DNA of 64,000 bases from Cryptomeria japonica (GCF_030272615.1 NC_081409.1:247420002-247484001), one strand, 5' to 3'. Positions 36,401 to 49,089 are shown, counted from the stretch's first letter. Notes: a model not told the origin generated them from the sequence alone. Made by a program: numbers and translations.

Positions 36401-37800
36401 ATTATAAGAAGTTGTGGGATGTTGGTTCCGAATTATATATCTTGGTAAGGAGATAAATCAGTGTGGAAAATTCTTGAAGAGATGGTAACAAAACAAACTG
36501 ATATCCCAACCCATCATCAGGTTCAAATTATTGGAGAAGCTAAATTACTATATACTATTCTACCTTATTCTATTTTTCTTCTCCCCTCTATTAGAATATG
36601 AGTGGATATGTACAAATAACCCCTTCGGGCCTTCTTTGTCAAATCTACCTATCAAAGTATGGAGGAGGAAATGGTGGAATATTTCAAATGGGAATACATA
36701 TGGATTAAAGGATTGATTCCAAAAGTCAATTGCTTTTGGTGGGCTACTGCTCATAGAAAAATTATGACTATTGATAACTTGAATAAAAGAGGATTCTCCT
36801 TTGTCAACAGATGTGTGTTATGATACATATATTTAGAAAGTGTTGATCATTTGTTCTTGCACTACTAGTATACCAAGGATGTTTGGGATGCATTGTTAGA
36901 GGACTTAAAAATTTCATGGATCCTTCTGGATAAAATGAAATATTTCATGAGACAATGGCCCTTAACTCCTTATTATCACCCAGTGTCTAAAATCCCTATG
37001 GCTTCAGACTCCCTTGGTGATGGCATGGAATATATGGAAAGAAAGAAATAATAGAGTGTTTAGGGACGAAGCTAGGAATAGCAAGGTGCTCTTCAATATT
37101 ATAAATCAACAAATTAAAGAAAGCATCAATGCAGGGATGGCATACACCTCTAAGGTTATGCCTACTTTGCCATACCTTAGACTAAAACAAAATGGGGTAT
37201 AAAGCATAATATGCTAAGGCTGAACTCGCACACTATATTTTTAAGAAAGAGTTGTATATGGATCCCACCTAAGGAGGCTTGGCCCAAATGTAACTTTGGT
37301 GGCTTCTCAAAAGGGAAGTCAGGAGCTTTATAAGTTGGAGGCCTAATAAGAGATTATAGAGGTTATATGAGAATGATTCTATATAAATTTAGGAAGGGGT
37401 ACAAACAATAAAGAAAAAGCTATGGCGACATGGATGGGTATCACCCGGTTGCATCATAATAAAGGAAGAAATGTGATCCTTGAAGGTGATTCATAACTAA
37501 TCATGGATTGCCTAAATGATAAAAGTAAGGCTCCTTGGGAGATAAGAATAATTATCCAAAATTGTAAAGAATTGATTAAGAATTTTAACAAAATAAAAGT
37601 TCAACATCAGTATAGAGAGGGTAATGCAGCTACGAATGATATTGCAAACTAGTGGTTAATGAAAACTAGATGGTATTACATATATTTTGCCGACAACTTA
37701 AGGAGTTTAAAACAAATTCTAGCCAAGGAAAGGGTCACCCCCTCACGAGATGACATGGTAAACTATTCAACTTGGATGGGAGCGAACTGTCCTTTTTAAA
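33500..37800 (+). pseudogene. LINE ORF2 (endonuclease, RT, RNase H) with many stops
   Basis: It opens with an endonuclease-type LSWNVRGLN at about 33,510, then LLIQETK, SRGIATLW and NVYAPN by 33,830. The reverse transcriptase is seen as KAYDRVSW near 35,265 (after an in-frame stop), GDPLSPYLF near 35,435, FIDD near 35,565 in place of the usual Tyr/Phe-Ala-Asp-Asp, and a 138-codon open thumb-like stretch at 35,630-36,046. A zf-RVT-like region follows at 36,670-36,900 and RNase H-like text at 37,420-37,680. Stops such as those at 33,546 and 33,889 and several frame changes make it inactive. Confidence 0.85.
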
Positions 37801-38155
37801 AATTAACAATTTGGAACGAGCGCCAACAAATATTAAAATTCAAATTTTTTACCCGCCTTCCTACAATTTGCTGAGTAGGAGTATGACTAAATGGTCACTT
37901 GAGATGGTGTGTTACCTGCATAGCTGGCAGAGGGATGATTTGGAGGTCATAAATTCGAAGGATCTAGAGGATTATACAAGAAACCCTTTTCCCTACATCA
38001 AGAGGATTTTGAAAGATAATGAAATCATTTGTGCTAAAGGTGGTGGTTTCCATTCCCAAACTACTTTAAAGTTTACTAATGAGGAAAATGAGTCCGCATG
38101 TGTGGACAACAAAGCCCATCAAGCCAAAAAGTACCTTTTAGAAAGAGTTGTTTAA
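37772..38155 (+). pseudogene. Unrecognised 127-codon ORF at the LINE 3' end
   Basis: Open in a frame different from the end of ORF2, which itself stops at about 37,800. The composition is protein-like (mixed charges, Trp, Cys, Tyr), and such a length without a stop is unexpected in 65-70% AT sequence. I recognise no domain. It might be a captured 3' transduced segment, a second small LINE ORF or chance. It ends immediately before a run of A. Confidence 0.3.
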
Positions 38156-38688
38156 AAAAAAAGTGACTCTAAATTTTTTTATCAGTTCTACCTATCACTT
38201 TCGTATCATTTGGCTGTGTTCGGAAAAAAATGAGATCAATATGGGGGGCCCTCTCAATAGAAATGAACATATGGATGTGAAAAAAAAATTGCACTATTGA
38301 ACATATATTATAATACTTGACTAGAACTTCTATAATTATAATATTTTATAAGTGAACAAAATATATGTTCAATGGTAAAAATTTTTTTTTCCATAATATT
38401 AAATAAGTTTTATAATATATGTTCAATGGTAGCAAGAATTTTTTTAATAATATTTTATACTTATAAAAAAATCATGCGCATCAAAAGTAGACATTTATGA
38501 TTCATAAACAACTTATATTCACCAAAAAGTAGAAGCAAAAAATATCATAATTAAATCACATATTACAAATTATATTTTTAAAAATCCTCTTTGAAGCCTA
38601 CAATGTTGCTAAATTTCATAGCACAATGACTCCATTTTATGGTCAAATAGCTCCTTCAAAATAGATGTTTTACCCCAAAAAAAAAGAG
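38156..38688. other. AT-rich spacer
   Basis: Short A/T-rich repetitions, including the phrase TATATGTTCAATGGTA, which occurs twice at about 38,363 and 38,418. No gene is seen. Confidence 0.5.
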
Positions 38689-38689
38689 A

Positions 38690-38880
38690 AACAATGAGAT
38701 GGAACCATTAAGACCTTCAAATGAAGTTATAATCATTTGAAGGTACCCACCATATCTACGGTCCACTTTAATTCTACTATTCACATATATACCATAGATT
38801 AAATTAGATCCTTGATATAGTGGGTACTTTTGAAGGAAGATAATTTCATTTGATGGTCTTAATGATGCCATCTCATTGTT
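38690..38880. mobile_element. Foldback (MITE-like) element, ~75-bp arms
   Basis: 38,690-38,765 pairs with 38,805-38,880 as an imperfect inverted repeat (about 80% by eye), both arms starting AACAATGAGATGG when read inwards. There is no coding capacity. One arm sequence recurs near 40,163-40,240 and part of it near 21,815-21,860, so it is a dispersed family. Target duplications are not clear. Confidence 0.65.
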
Positions 38881-39275
38881 GCTCATATATTTTCTTAGAT
38901 AAAATTTATAGTTTGAAGGGAGGTGTTTTACCATCAAATTGATTCATTGTACCATGAAAATTTGTAATATTGGAGGCTTCAAAGAATCTTTTTAAAATTA
39001 TAATTAGTAATATGCTATTTAATTAAAATATTTTTTCCTTTTATTTTTTAGTAATAAAAGAAAAAATATTATCATATTGTATAAATTTGTTACCTTGAAA
39101 TTGTTTACCTCACTTTGAAATTGTTATTTTGTAATATATAAGCCCTTTCATCATATTACTTGTCATTTTATCTCAAAACAAAGACAATTCACATGTACAT
39201 TTACCTTGAAATTTACTTATAAATACAATGTAGTGGTGTCATTATGAATTAGTGAAGCTTGAGTTTCATTAAAAG

Positions 39276-40150
39276 ATGGGGCCATTGGGTCAGCAAAAAC
39301 CTCATGTATAGTGGTGTTCCCTTACCCAGTTCAAGGTCATATGTTCATCCATTAATGTTGTTTACCAAGAGGCTCATCTACAAAAACCGATTTTTGATTT
39401 TCATCACCATAGAGAGAGTTAGCGAGTGAGTGATACAAGCTCAAGATGGAGTTACTATTCATGTGACTACTACTTTGTAGGATATCATCTAATTGAAACA
39501 ATTTCACATGGGCCTTCTCTTGGTTGTAGAAATCAAAATTGATTTGTTGACAAAGGTGGGAGGTCTTACATTTGAACAAGTGATAGAGAGGCTTAATTCT
39601 AAAGGTGATACTAACTCTTGCATTGTCTATGATTCTCTATTGAATTGGGTTCATGATATTGGAAACAAGTTTAATGTTTCTGCAATGGTTTTTTGGACAT
39701 AGTCATGTGCAGTTTATTCCATCTATTATCATTTTTACACAAAATGGGTAAGTTTATCTTAATCCAAATATTAACATATTATTTTGGATTTTCCTCAATA
39801 TTTATAGTTTTTGTTTTGTTTTCCTATGATACATGTTTATAGATAGATGTAACCTTGTTTGTTTTTTACACTAGCATTAACTTATTTCCATAATTAATGA
39901 GCATGTATATGCTTAAGTAATTGAGAGATAAAAATGACTTTGTTTGATAGTAATTTATGAGCATGTATATGCTCAAGTAATTGAGAGATGGAAGAATGGA
40001 ATGCTGTAATTAGATATGGATAATATTAAAAATTTTGGAAATTTTGTTCCTTGTATTTATTACCACGTGTTTCTTTGTTTTCTTAATTTATAATATTGAT
40101 TTCCACTTTATAAAATTGATGTTTAGTGGTGGAAAAAGATGATGAAAAAT
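39276..40150 (+). pseudogene. UDP-glycosyltransferase pseudogene 2 (exon 1 and intron only)
   Basis: Aligns with the intact gene from its start codon through exon 1 (to about 39,745), the whole intron and the first bases of exon 2, where homology stops at about 40,150. Similarity also covers the upstream flank back to about 38,890, with a roughly 1-kb deletion relative to the intact locus. Exon 1 has an early TAG, frameshifts near the HxNP region, internal deletions near 39,540 and further stops; the donor GTAAG is kept. The second exon, with the PSPG box, is absent. Retention of the intron shows a DNA-level duplication, not retrocopying. Confidence 0.9.
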
Positions 40151-40162
40151 AAAAAAAGGGGC

Positions 40163-40240
40163 CCTTATGAGAAGGTACCCACCATATCAATGGTCTAGTT
40201 CAATGATACTATTCATATATAGATCATATATGCTTGGTAT
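40163..40240. repeat. Partial copy of the foldback arm
   Basis: GAAGGTACCCACCATATC followed by a run similar to 38,735-38,800, including the ACTATTCATATATA phrase. It begins just where the UGT homology ends, so it may mark the breakpoint that removed exon 2. Confidence 0.55.
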
Positions 40241-41245
40241 ATATATTTTTATACCCTTTAAGTCAACATAACTACACCATCCTTCCAATGGATTAATTAA
40301 ACTTTTTTGGATTATTTTCCCTTTTTCTTGCATATTTACTAAAAAACACAGTTGAATGCCCACCCTATGTAGGATCACCTCCAAGATCTTATTAAAATAT
40401 TTTTTAAAAATAAAAAATTAAACCTTTTAATACTTTATTCTTAACACATTTATGTTCTCTCTTATGCTACATGAGTAGATATTTCTCAAATATTTTCATA
40501 ATGATATATTGATGTCATAATATTACTTTCAAATGTCGTACATAATATTCACAATAAGCATACTTTTTGTAAACATCAATATTCACATATGATTACATAA
40601 ATACATTCTATTTTCATTAAATACAACATAGAAACAATTACCCATTCTTTTACATATAGGTGTTTATTAATTCAATGGGAATATCATTTATAGAAATCTC
40701 AATCAATTATAATTATTAATTATATAGATTAATAGATAAAAAAAAGGGATTTGACATCATTTCCTTAGATTTGTTAGAGTTACCAATGGACTCAATCCTC
40801 TAGGATCACCTGCAAAACCAAAAGATGCCTTTCACAATTGAGCATAAAGAGAAAAATTATTGTTTGATAATAGGTATAATAGATTATATTGAATTGGATA
40901 CTACATTTAAATTTGCACATATGATGCCTTTCTTATAATATATAGAAAATGTTAAGAGATAGGATTAGGTAATATCATGACATATGTAGTATGCTATGAC
41001 ACAAGAGACCTTAAAAAATAAATAGATGACAACAAAGATCATTTAGAAAGATTCCTAGGTCCACAAGTAAGCTTAACATGTGAACATGTGTAAAAAGGGC
41101 CCAAATAATGTCTACTTGGATATATATATATCTTATTCATACTACAAACAGGTAAACTAGATAGGAAAAAAATTTATTCACACCATATCTAAAATTTGTT
41201 GGTAGATCTAAAATTTCATCATATCTATGCCATTGGTGACAAGTT
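40241..41245. other. AT-rich spacer
   Basis: No gene or clear repeat structure recognised. Confidence 0.5.
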
Positions 41246-42809
41246 TGTTCAAAATTTGAGTTATTATGATGTGTTTTAATTGATGTCAACCTATCTTGTG
41301 ACGTTGTTAATGTTACTATGCTTTACATATCATCAGGAAGTGAGTGTTTTGGTATTATTGAGTGGTCTAGTGAAGATATTGAGGTATTTTCGGAAGTTTG
41401 GTATAGTGGAAATTTTAAAATGCACGAAAAAGTATTTAATGTCCTAGTGGACAAAGTCTTTTCATTCCTTTGGTATGTGAAGATAATATGATGTGGCTCT
41501 GGATATAATGTCCATGTTCTATGTAAATTGCAATATCATATTTGTAGGTCCTATGTTGCTCAGATGGTAGAGTTGCTTGTTGTTGTTTCTTAAAATAAGA
41601 ATATCTATCAAAATAGGTTTTGGAGAATGATTTCAAATATGTGGATTCAAGTACTATGATTTGGAAGAAATTTTTATGTGGTTTGTGCAGTGTTCTAGTT
41701 CATCTTTTAGGTGATGTTTTGATTAGCAATTGGAGTTATGATGTTCTGAAGTTAGTGTTGTCAGCTAGTCTGATTTTCAGTTGATTGTGGTGATGTATCC
41801 TATTTGGATCATTTCCTTTTTTTCTAGATATTATTTTGTAGATATGTTTAATGATTAATATGGGTCTCATCATAGCATGTGGAGATTCATGTTATGCAAT
41901 TTACAATGGAGGTTAGTTTTGGGCCAACTAGTTAATATGCTTTAATGTTTATCTACATGTTTGATTTCATGTCGACCTTGGAGTATGTGTTAGCATGTGT
42001 GGTTCATTGGAATGACTTGTAAATGATGTGTTGCGATATATTTTGGTCCTCTCTATCTCCTAGAGTGGACCAGATTTGATATTTTTTGTCTAGGTGGCCT
42101 AACTTATGTAATATTGTTTATTTTGTCTATAACTGACCTAGTTAAGGGTTTTAATGATAAATTTTGTGTATAAAGGAGTGTGGATGTATGATTGAAAGTA
42201 TTGGAGAAGTGTGAATTGACAAGAAATGGATGCTAATGATTTGCATTGTATATTTGATATTGGAGTTGTGCAAAAATCATTTTTGAAGAGGTTTGATGAG
42301 AATATCTTCACTATGGTAGTGTTGTGAGATGGTTTTTGAAGTCAAATGTGATTTCTATGATCTTGGTCACTTGAAACAATGGTTCAAGGATAATTTCATG
42401 ATGATTAGATTTTTTTCTTTTCAATTTAGATATTCCTATCTCTACCAAAAGACAATGAGTCTCTTGGCAACATTTTGTGTCTTGCCTTAAGACAATGTTT
42501 CAATTTTGCAAGTCATTTGTATCTTTCCCTAAAGTTGTGTGTACCTTAGTTCTACAAGTCCTCTTAGGAGTTGTGGATTTTTGAGACAACATTATAATAA
42601 ATTATATTCATATGGTGAGCGTGATTTTCACTGCATGGTTTTTCCTTGCTTTGGTTTTCCGCATAAATATATTATTCATGTGTTTGTTGTGCTTTGTGCT
42701 TTTATGATTTATTATTTCTATGATTGTATGGTTGAGTTTAAAAGTTTTAAGTATTCTTGAGGTTCAAATTGATTCACCCCCCGCTCTTAGTCTTGTGGTG
42801 TGTTCAACA
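41246..42809 (+). repeat. 5' LTR of the copia element
   Basis: Starts TGTTCAAAATTTGAG and ends GTGTTCAACA. A C-rich GATTCACCCCCC stretch lies close to the end, shared with the 3' LTR and with the solo LTR at 60,123-61,668. Confidence 0.85.
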
Positions 42810-42810
42810 G

Positions 42811-42823
42811 TTGGTATTAGATC
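42811..42823 (+). promoter_or_regulatory. Primer-binding site of the copia element
   Basis: TTGGTATTAGATC lies one base after the LTR end and differs at two bases from the usual TTGGTATCAGAGC initiator-Met site, consistent with decay. Confidence 0.65.
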
Positions 42824-42866
42824 AAGGTTCCACTTGAGAAGCTTAACAACTTGAGGAAGATTCGAG

Positions 42867-45800
42867 ATGGCATTGGATTACACCTTCAAGGCTCCAAATT
42901 TTGATGGCATAAATTATCCTTATTGGAGAGAAAGGATGGAATATCATTTAGTAGTTCTATATTGGCTAAAACATGAGAAAAGTTAAGAAATGTTATAGTG
43001 CTCCTTATAATGGTCCTACAAGTCCATATGAAATCAAAGCATATGAGAATAATGCAAAGACTATAGTTGCACTTGTCACTTTCTTGATTGATGTAGTATT
43101 TAGCAAAGTTACAGGCATGAAGTAAACTATAGAAATTTGGGAGAAGTTGAAGAGAGTATTTGAACTTGGTGATGAAAAGACAAAGAAAACCAAGATTACA
43201 ATTCTAAAACACAAGTTTGAGAATATAATAATGTCTGATGATAAAAATATTGAAGGCTATATTCATCGAGTGAACATTAAAATTATAAATTATCTTAGAG
43301 GTATTGGTAGAGCACTAGAAGAAAGTGGAGCTGTAAGGAATACAATGCCAACATTACCCAAAATATATAAACCTAATAAGTATGCTAATTATGGCCCACT
43401 CATATGAAGAAGAATATGGCAATGACTCAAATGATGAATATTTGTTCTTGGGTATGCAGGAAAAGAATGATGAGTGGTCTATAAGTTTAGAAGTTGTAAT
43501 GAATAGTGAGAAACTTTTAAGTGTAAAGACTACACTACATGCAAAAGTGGAGCCATAAGTGTGGATCATTGACTCTGGATGTTCAAACCATATGACTGAT
43601 GATAGAGATAAGTTTATTAACCTTGAGAAATAGGATGGTAGATTAGTCAAGTTTGTAGGAGAAGAAGAAACACTTATTTGTGGAAAAGGAAGCATCTCTA
43701 TTGATGATAAACACAAAATTGATAAATTTTATTATGTTAAAGGTCTGAGACATAAACTATTGAGTATGACTTAGATGTGTGTCAATGCTTATAAGGTAAT
43801 ATTTCACGGGTCTAGATGTGACATCAGAAAAATAAGTTTTGAAAGATTAGTTATAGAAGAGATAAGGACTAATGACATTATTTACTATGTAAGGGACAAC
43901 AATGCAGGTAGTTGTTTGTTGGCACAAAGCAGTGAATGTTGGTTATGGCATAAAAGAATGAGACATATCAACTTTGATAATATAGTGAATATTAGATCTT
44001 ATCATATTGTGAGAGATTTACCAATGATTATCAAACGTGTTGATGTTGTGTGTAGAGAATGTCACTTGGGAAATCAAACAAGGAGAAAATTCATAAACAA
44101 GGAGTATGCTACTTCACAACCTTTGGAGTTTATTCATATAGATGTGTGTGGACCTACAAGGACAAGAGGACTAAGAGGAGAAATTTATTATATGTAATTT
44201 ATTGATGATTACTCTAGAATGACATTGGTTACTTTCTTAAGTGAAAAGTTTGAAGTATTCAAGTATTGATGGTTGAGAATCAAATAGATGGTAGAATCAA
44301 ATGTCTAAGGTATGATAGAGGAGGAGAGTTTACATTAAATGAATTTGATAATTTTGTGAAGAACATGGTATTAGGAGGCATTTTTCTTCTCCGAGGAATC
44401 CTCAATAAAATGGTGTAATTAAAAGGAAAAATAGGACTGTTATTGAGAGGGATAGAACTATGTTGAAATATGTTAGCTTGTCTAATGTATATTGAAAATA
44501 AATTATGCATATTGTTGTCTACCTTCTTAATAGAGTACATATCATACTGAATCACACAAAGACACCGTATGCACTCTAGAATGGAAGATCTCCTACAATT
44601 AAGTACTTTAGAGTATTTGGAAGAAAGTAATACATAAAGAGAGATGAAGCTGATCTAGGCAAGTTTGATGTAAAAGTAGATGAATTTTTTTTGGGATTCT
44701 ACAAATAGCAAGGCTTACCAGTGTTATAATAAGAGGTTGTAGAAGATTGTAGAAAGTGCAAATGTGAAAGTTTCTAAAGCATGTAATCAAATCAAGATTA
44801 CATCTAAACCTGAGATAGAGATAGAAATCATGTTGGTTACCACGAAAAGAAATTTGATCCAAAAAAGGAGAAGATCAATATAGAATAAGAAGAAGAACCT
44901 AAACTAGCTCCTAAAACACCAGCAAAGTATGCATGAAAGAATCACTTAGAAGTCACTGGTGATAAAAGTAAAGGTGTTCAAATAAGAAGTAGACTTGTAG
45001 ATTCTAGTGAACAAGCAAATTATTGTTTCCTATCTCAAGTTGAGCTAAAAAACTATGTGGAAGCCAGTAAAGATGAGAGTTGGATAAAGGTAATGGAAGA
45101 AGAGCTAAGTCAAATAGAATAAAATTAGACATGGGAATTGGTATCTAGACTAGTGGATAAGAATATGATAGGAACAAGTGGGTGTTCTAGAACAAGATGA
45201 ATTAAGATGGAAACATGTCTCTAGAAATAAGGCAAGATGGAAGCTATTCTTCTTGCATGTGTATCTCATAAGAATTTTAAGGTATATTAGATGGATATCA
45301 AGTCACCTTTCTTGAATAGAGAACTTTAAGAAGTATACATTGAACAACCAAATCCAGTGAACTCACAATACTGGTTCCCACTTTTTGGCCAACTTTGACA
45401 CTTAGATGAATATTTTGAAAAAAAACTTCACTTTTCGATGCCTATAACTTTTAATGCATTAAGAATTTAAAGATGATGTAAACTAGTAATTTGTAACATC
45501 CCATTGTAGATTCTAAATATATTTTTTTCAAACTTTTTTAAAGAAAATTGTATTGATTTTTCCATCTCCCTCAAAAAGTAGTTTTTTACAACAAACATCA
45601 TTTTTTAAGAGTGTTGTGCATCCCAAAATGCATAACTTTTTTTCTATAAATGATAAACTCAATTCTTTCAAATTTTGGTTTGTAATATAAATACCCAGTG
45701 CATGCAATTGGTTTGATAGTGATATGTTGAATATTTTTTATTTTATTAAGTTTTGAAGTCAGATTTATTATAATTTAGACATGGGTGTATGTTTTAACAC

Positions 45801-47150
45801 ATAACTTGTTCTATATATATTGAAATTCAATTTTTTTTTGTTAGGAAGAAGACATCAATATCGAGTGCATAGATTTTTTTTTGGAATTTTCTTTTAATTA
45901 GTTTACTATTTTTCCAAATGCATTCAACACAATAAATATTTTTCATAATTTTTTTGAACTAGTTCACTATTTTCCCCGATGCGTTGAATATAGAAGTTCA
46001 TGTTCAGTAAAAAACCTAGATGTTTTGTAAAATCTAAAAAACAAGATCATAATAAACTCAACATGTAATAAAATTGTAGTCATTGGAAAACTTGCTTTGA
46101 GGACTAGCATCCTAAATTTTTGGTTGTCAAGATTGTTCCATTTGAGAGTTCAACCAGAGGTTTGAAGGTGAAAATTTTACAAAAAATTGAAGAGTTTGGG
46201 GGAGAGAAGTATAGAAAGCAGGTTTAAATGAACACCCCTTCGAATGAACCCCCTTAGGTTCATTTTGGAACAGTTAAAAAATGGTTAAAAAGGAGTTCTC
46301 TCATTGGGGGGGGCTATAAAATATTTAAAAAAGGGGATTCAAGAGAACCCTAGTAATGTCACATGTACGATCGAAGTAGAGGGTCTACTCGAACCCCATA
46401 GGGTAGTTCGCTCGAACACCCATAGTACGAACTAACACCCTCAAATTTTGTTTACCCTCATCCACATTTTTTCTTCATGGGTGAAAGTGGGAACCATTAT
46501 TGTGAGATGACCCATGGGTTTAAGCTATTTGAAGATATAGATTTGGTTTATAGAATGACGAAGGCATTATATGGACTCAAGAAAGCTCCTAGAGCTTGCT
46601 ATGCAAGGTTGGGTAGGTATTTGTTGTAGTAGAACTTTAAAAAAGGTACTACATACTGATGATATTATGTTTGGAGGAGATGACAATGTATATAGGAATT
46701 TTTTATAAGAGATGAAAAAACAATTAATCAATAACTAAACATATCACAATCTAGTATCATTTCTTAAGGGATAAGGTTACAAAGAAGGAATTCAAATTGG
46801 GGTATGTACCAACTAAAGAATATATTAAATATATGTTTACTAAGGTGAAGGATACCTTTGAGTATCACTAGTAGAAGTTAGGGCTTGTTTTCCATCCTTT
46901 TTAAAACTAGATGCATTCGTCTAGAGGGAGTTCTAGTGTTCATCTTTTTCTCCTATAATGGTGTAGTGGCTACTCCCAGGGGGATCAATAAGTATTTCAA
47001 TTATTAGAGCTTATCAGTAAGGAAAACATATGGTTTTGTAGGGTGTCATTTATATTTGATGTCAAAAGGGGAAAGAGACAAATTAGGACAAATATTGGGA
47101 GAGAGATCAGGTGTATGTGCTCTATGTTGTTGGTGGCATTTCCATCAATG
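42867..47150 (+). pseudogene. Copia gag-pol remnant
   Basis: gag starts at ATG 42,867 (FDGINYPYWRERM), and a 86-codon stretch at 43,147-43,407 carries the UBN2-type KRVFE...MSDDKNIEGY region. The protease active site DSG is at about 43,571. The open stretch 43,775-44,197 holds the pre-integrase region and zinc-binding His/Cys residues (LWHKRMRH ... CRECHLGNQ) and the start of the integrase core (IDVCGP, then FIDDYSRM after a stop). RT is represented by the KALYGLKKAPRA region at about 46,560 and the TDDIMFGG active-site region at about 46,656. The sequence between RT and the RNase H tail (46,780-46,870) is largely deleted. Stops and shifts are frequent, so it is inactive. Confidence 0.88.
45361..46507. 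mobile_element. Non-autonomous TIR DNA transposon inserted in the copia RT
   Basis: CTCACAATACTGGTTCCCAC at the left end is mirrored at the right end (reverse complement CTCACAATAATGGTTCCCAC), one mismatch in 20. The trinucleotide TGA borders both ends (45,358-45,360 and 46,508-46,510). Removing the unit with one TGA copy leaves the copia frame continuous across the site, which confirms the boundaries. There is no transposase frame in the 1.15 kb. A 3-bp duplication fits CACTA-type or related superfamilies, but the ends are not CACTA, so the family is open. Confidence 0.85.
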
Positions 47151-47164
47151 AGAAAGGGGGAAAA

Positions 47165-48752
47165 TGTTGGAAATTTGAGTTGTCATGTTGTGTTGTCATT
47201 GATGTAAGCCTCTCTTGTATTGTCATTAATGTCATTATTCTTGGAAAATGGTTATAAAGTGAGTGTTCTGGTATTGTTGAGTAGTCTAGTGAATATGTTG
47301 AGGTATTTCTAGAAGATTAGTGTAGTGAAATTTTTAATACCGAGGAAAGAGTATCTAGTCTCCTAGTGGAGGAATCCTTTGCACTCCTCTAGTATGTGAA
47401 GATCATATGTTGTGGCTCTGGATATAGTGTCTATTTGTGTATATTGTACTATCATATTTGTAGGTACTATATTGCTTAGATGGTAGACTTGGTTGTTTTT
47501 TCTAATAGTAAGGTTATCTATTAGAATAGGTCTACAAAATGCTTGATTACTTTCAGATATGTGGATTCAAGTGTTGGTTTTTTTAGGAAATGTTTATGTG
47601 GTTTGTGCAGTGTTCTAGTTTAGCTTTCAAGTGATTATTTGACTGACAACTACAATTATGATGTTTTGAGTTTAGTGTTGTCAACTGGTATGGTTTTTGG
47701 TTTATTGTGGTGATGTATCCTATTTGGATCATGTCCTTTTGGTCTCGATATGTTTTTCTGGATAAGTTTGATGATTAATATGGGTCTCATCATGGTGTGT
47801 GGAGATCAATGCAGTGTAATCTGCATTGGAGGTTAGTTTTGGGCCAATTGGTTAATGTGCTTTAATGCTTATTTACACATTTCATTGGATTTTGACCTTG
47901 GAGGATGTGTTAGTTTGTGTGGATCATTGGAATCATTTGGAAATGATGTGTTGTGATGTGTTGGTTCATCTCTATCTTTTGGAGTGAACTGCATTTGATA
48001 GTTTTGGTCTGCGTGGCCTAATTTATGTAATATTATTTATTTTGTCAATGGCCAACCTAGTTAAAGGTTTTAATGATAAATCAGGACTATATATAAAGGA
48101 GTGTGTATGTATGAGTGAAAGTATGTGAGAAGTGTGAATTGAAAAGCAATAGATGTTAATTATTTTCAAGTAGATTTAATGTTGGATTTGTGCGAGAATC
48201 AATTGTGAAGAGCTTTGATGATGATAACTTTAGCATGATAGTGTTGTGAGATAGTGTTTGAAGTCATATGTGTTTGCCATGATTTTGGTCACTTGACACA
48301 GTGGTTCAAGGACAATTTCAAGATCAGAGGATCTTGTTCTTCTCAATTCAGCTATTCCTTTCTCTACCAAAAGATAGTGAATCTCTTGCTAGCATTCTAT
48401 ATCTTGCCTTGAGACTATGCATTTTAGTACTGCAAGTCATTTGTATCTTTCCCTAAGGTTGTACACCTTAGTTCTACAAGTGATCCTAGAAGTAGTGTGT
48501 TTTAAAAGCAATATTGTAATAAATTATTTCATATTGTGAGTGTCATTCTCACTATTTTTTTTCCCTTTCTTGAATTTTCCACATAAATTTGGTGTTCATG
48601 TGTTCATGTGTTTCTTTTTCTTTGTTCTTTCATGATTTAATATTTTTGTGATTATATGGTTGAGGTTTAAATTTTGAAGATAGAAATTAAGTTTTCTTGA
48701 GGTCCAGATTGATTCACCTTCCCCCCCTCTCAATCTTGTGGTGTGTTAAACA
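47165..48752 (+). repeat. 3' LTR of the copia element
   Basis: Starts TGTTGGAAATTTGAG and ends GTGTTAAACA, colinear with 41,246-42,809 over the full length. Confidence 0.85.
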
Positions 48753-49089
48753 TAGCCAATCAATCATAGAATGGGTAGCTCCTAGAATCCATTAACTTTG
48801 TCCTATTAGTGAAATTCAAATAAATCCTTGATATGGTGGTTAGATCCTAACATCTATTGCATATATGGCGTTAACAACAACAAATTGAATCACTCCTACT
48901 TCACAATCTAGATAATAAAAAGTTCGTATGATACTTCCTAGTGTTGGTGTTAATAATTGTTCATGTTGGATATTATTACACCTTACTTTTTTACTTAGGA
49001 TAATGCATTTCATAGTAGTTTGGTTATGAGATACTTGGGTGTTTGTACCACATTGGGATAGTGTGTGTAGGATAATTTCCACCTTTTAT

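Larger units (their letters stand above)
31793..37800 (+). mobile_element. Decayed L1-type LINE
   Basis: In order: an ORF1 with a DUF4283-like nucleic-acid-binding region, a charged ORF1 tail, and an ORF2 with AP-endonuclease, reverse transcriptase, zinc-finger (zf-RVT-like) and C-terminal RNase H-like segments. All are in plus orientation and interrupted by many stops and frameshifts. This domain order, with a terminal RNase H, is characteristic of plant L1-clade elements. I could not find target-site duplications, so the exact ends are uncertain; an A-rich run at about 38,153-38,163 or at 38,224 may be the tail. Confidence 0.85.
41246..48752 (+). mobile_element. Old Ty1/copia element with paired LTRs
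   Basis: LTRs of about 1,564 and 1,588 bp flank a 4.36-kb interior with gag, protease, integrase, reverse transcriptase and RNase H remnants in the copia order (integrase before RT). A primer site follows the 5' LTR and the polypurine GAGAAAGGGGGAAAA at 47,150-47,164 precedes the 3' LTR. The LTRs differ at roughly one base in five in parts, so the element is old. Flanking 5-mers do not match, either through decay or rearrangement. The RT is split by a TIR transposon. Confidence 0.88.

Noticed and set aside
41241-48757. Target-site duplication for the copia element
   Set aside because: AAGTT before the 5' LTR and TAGCC after the 3' LTR do not match, so none is claimed.
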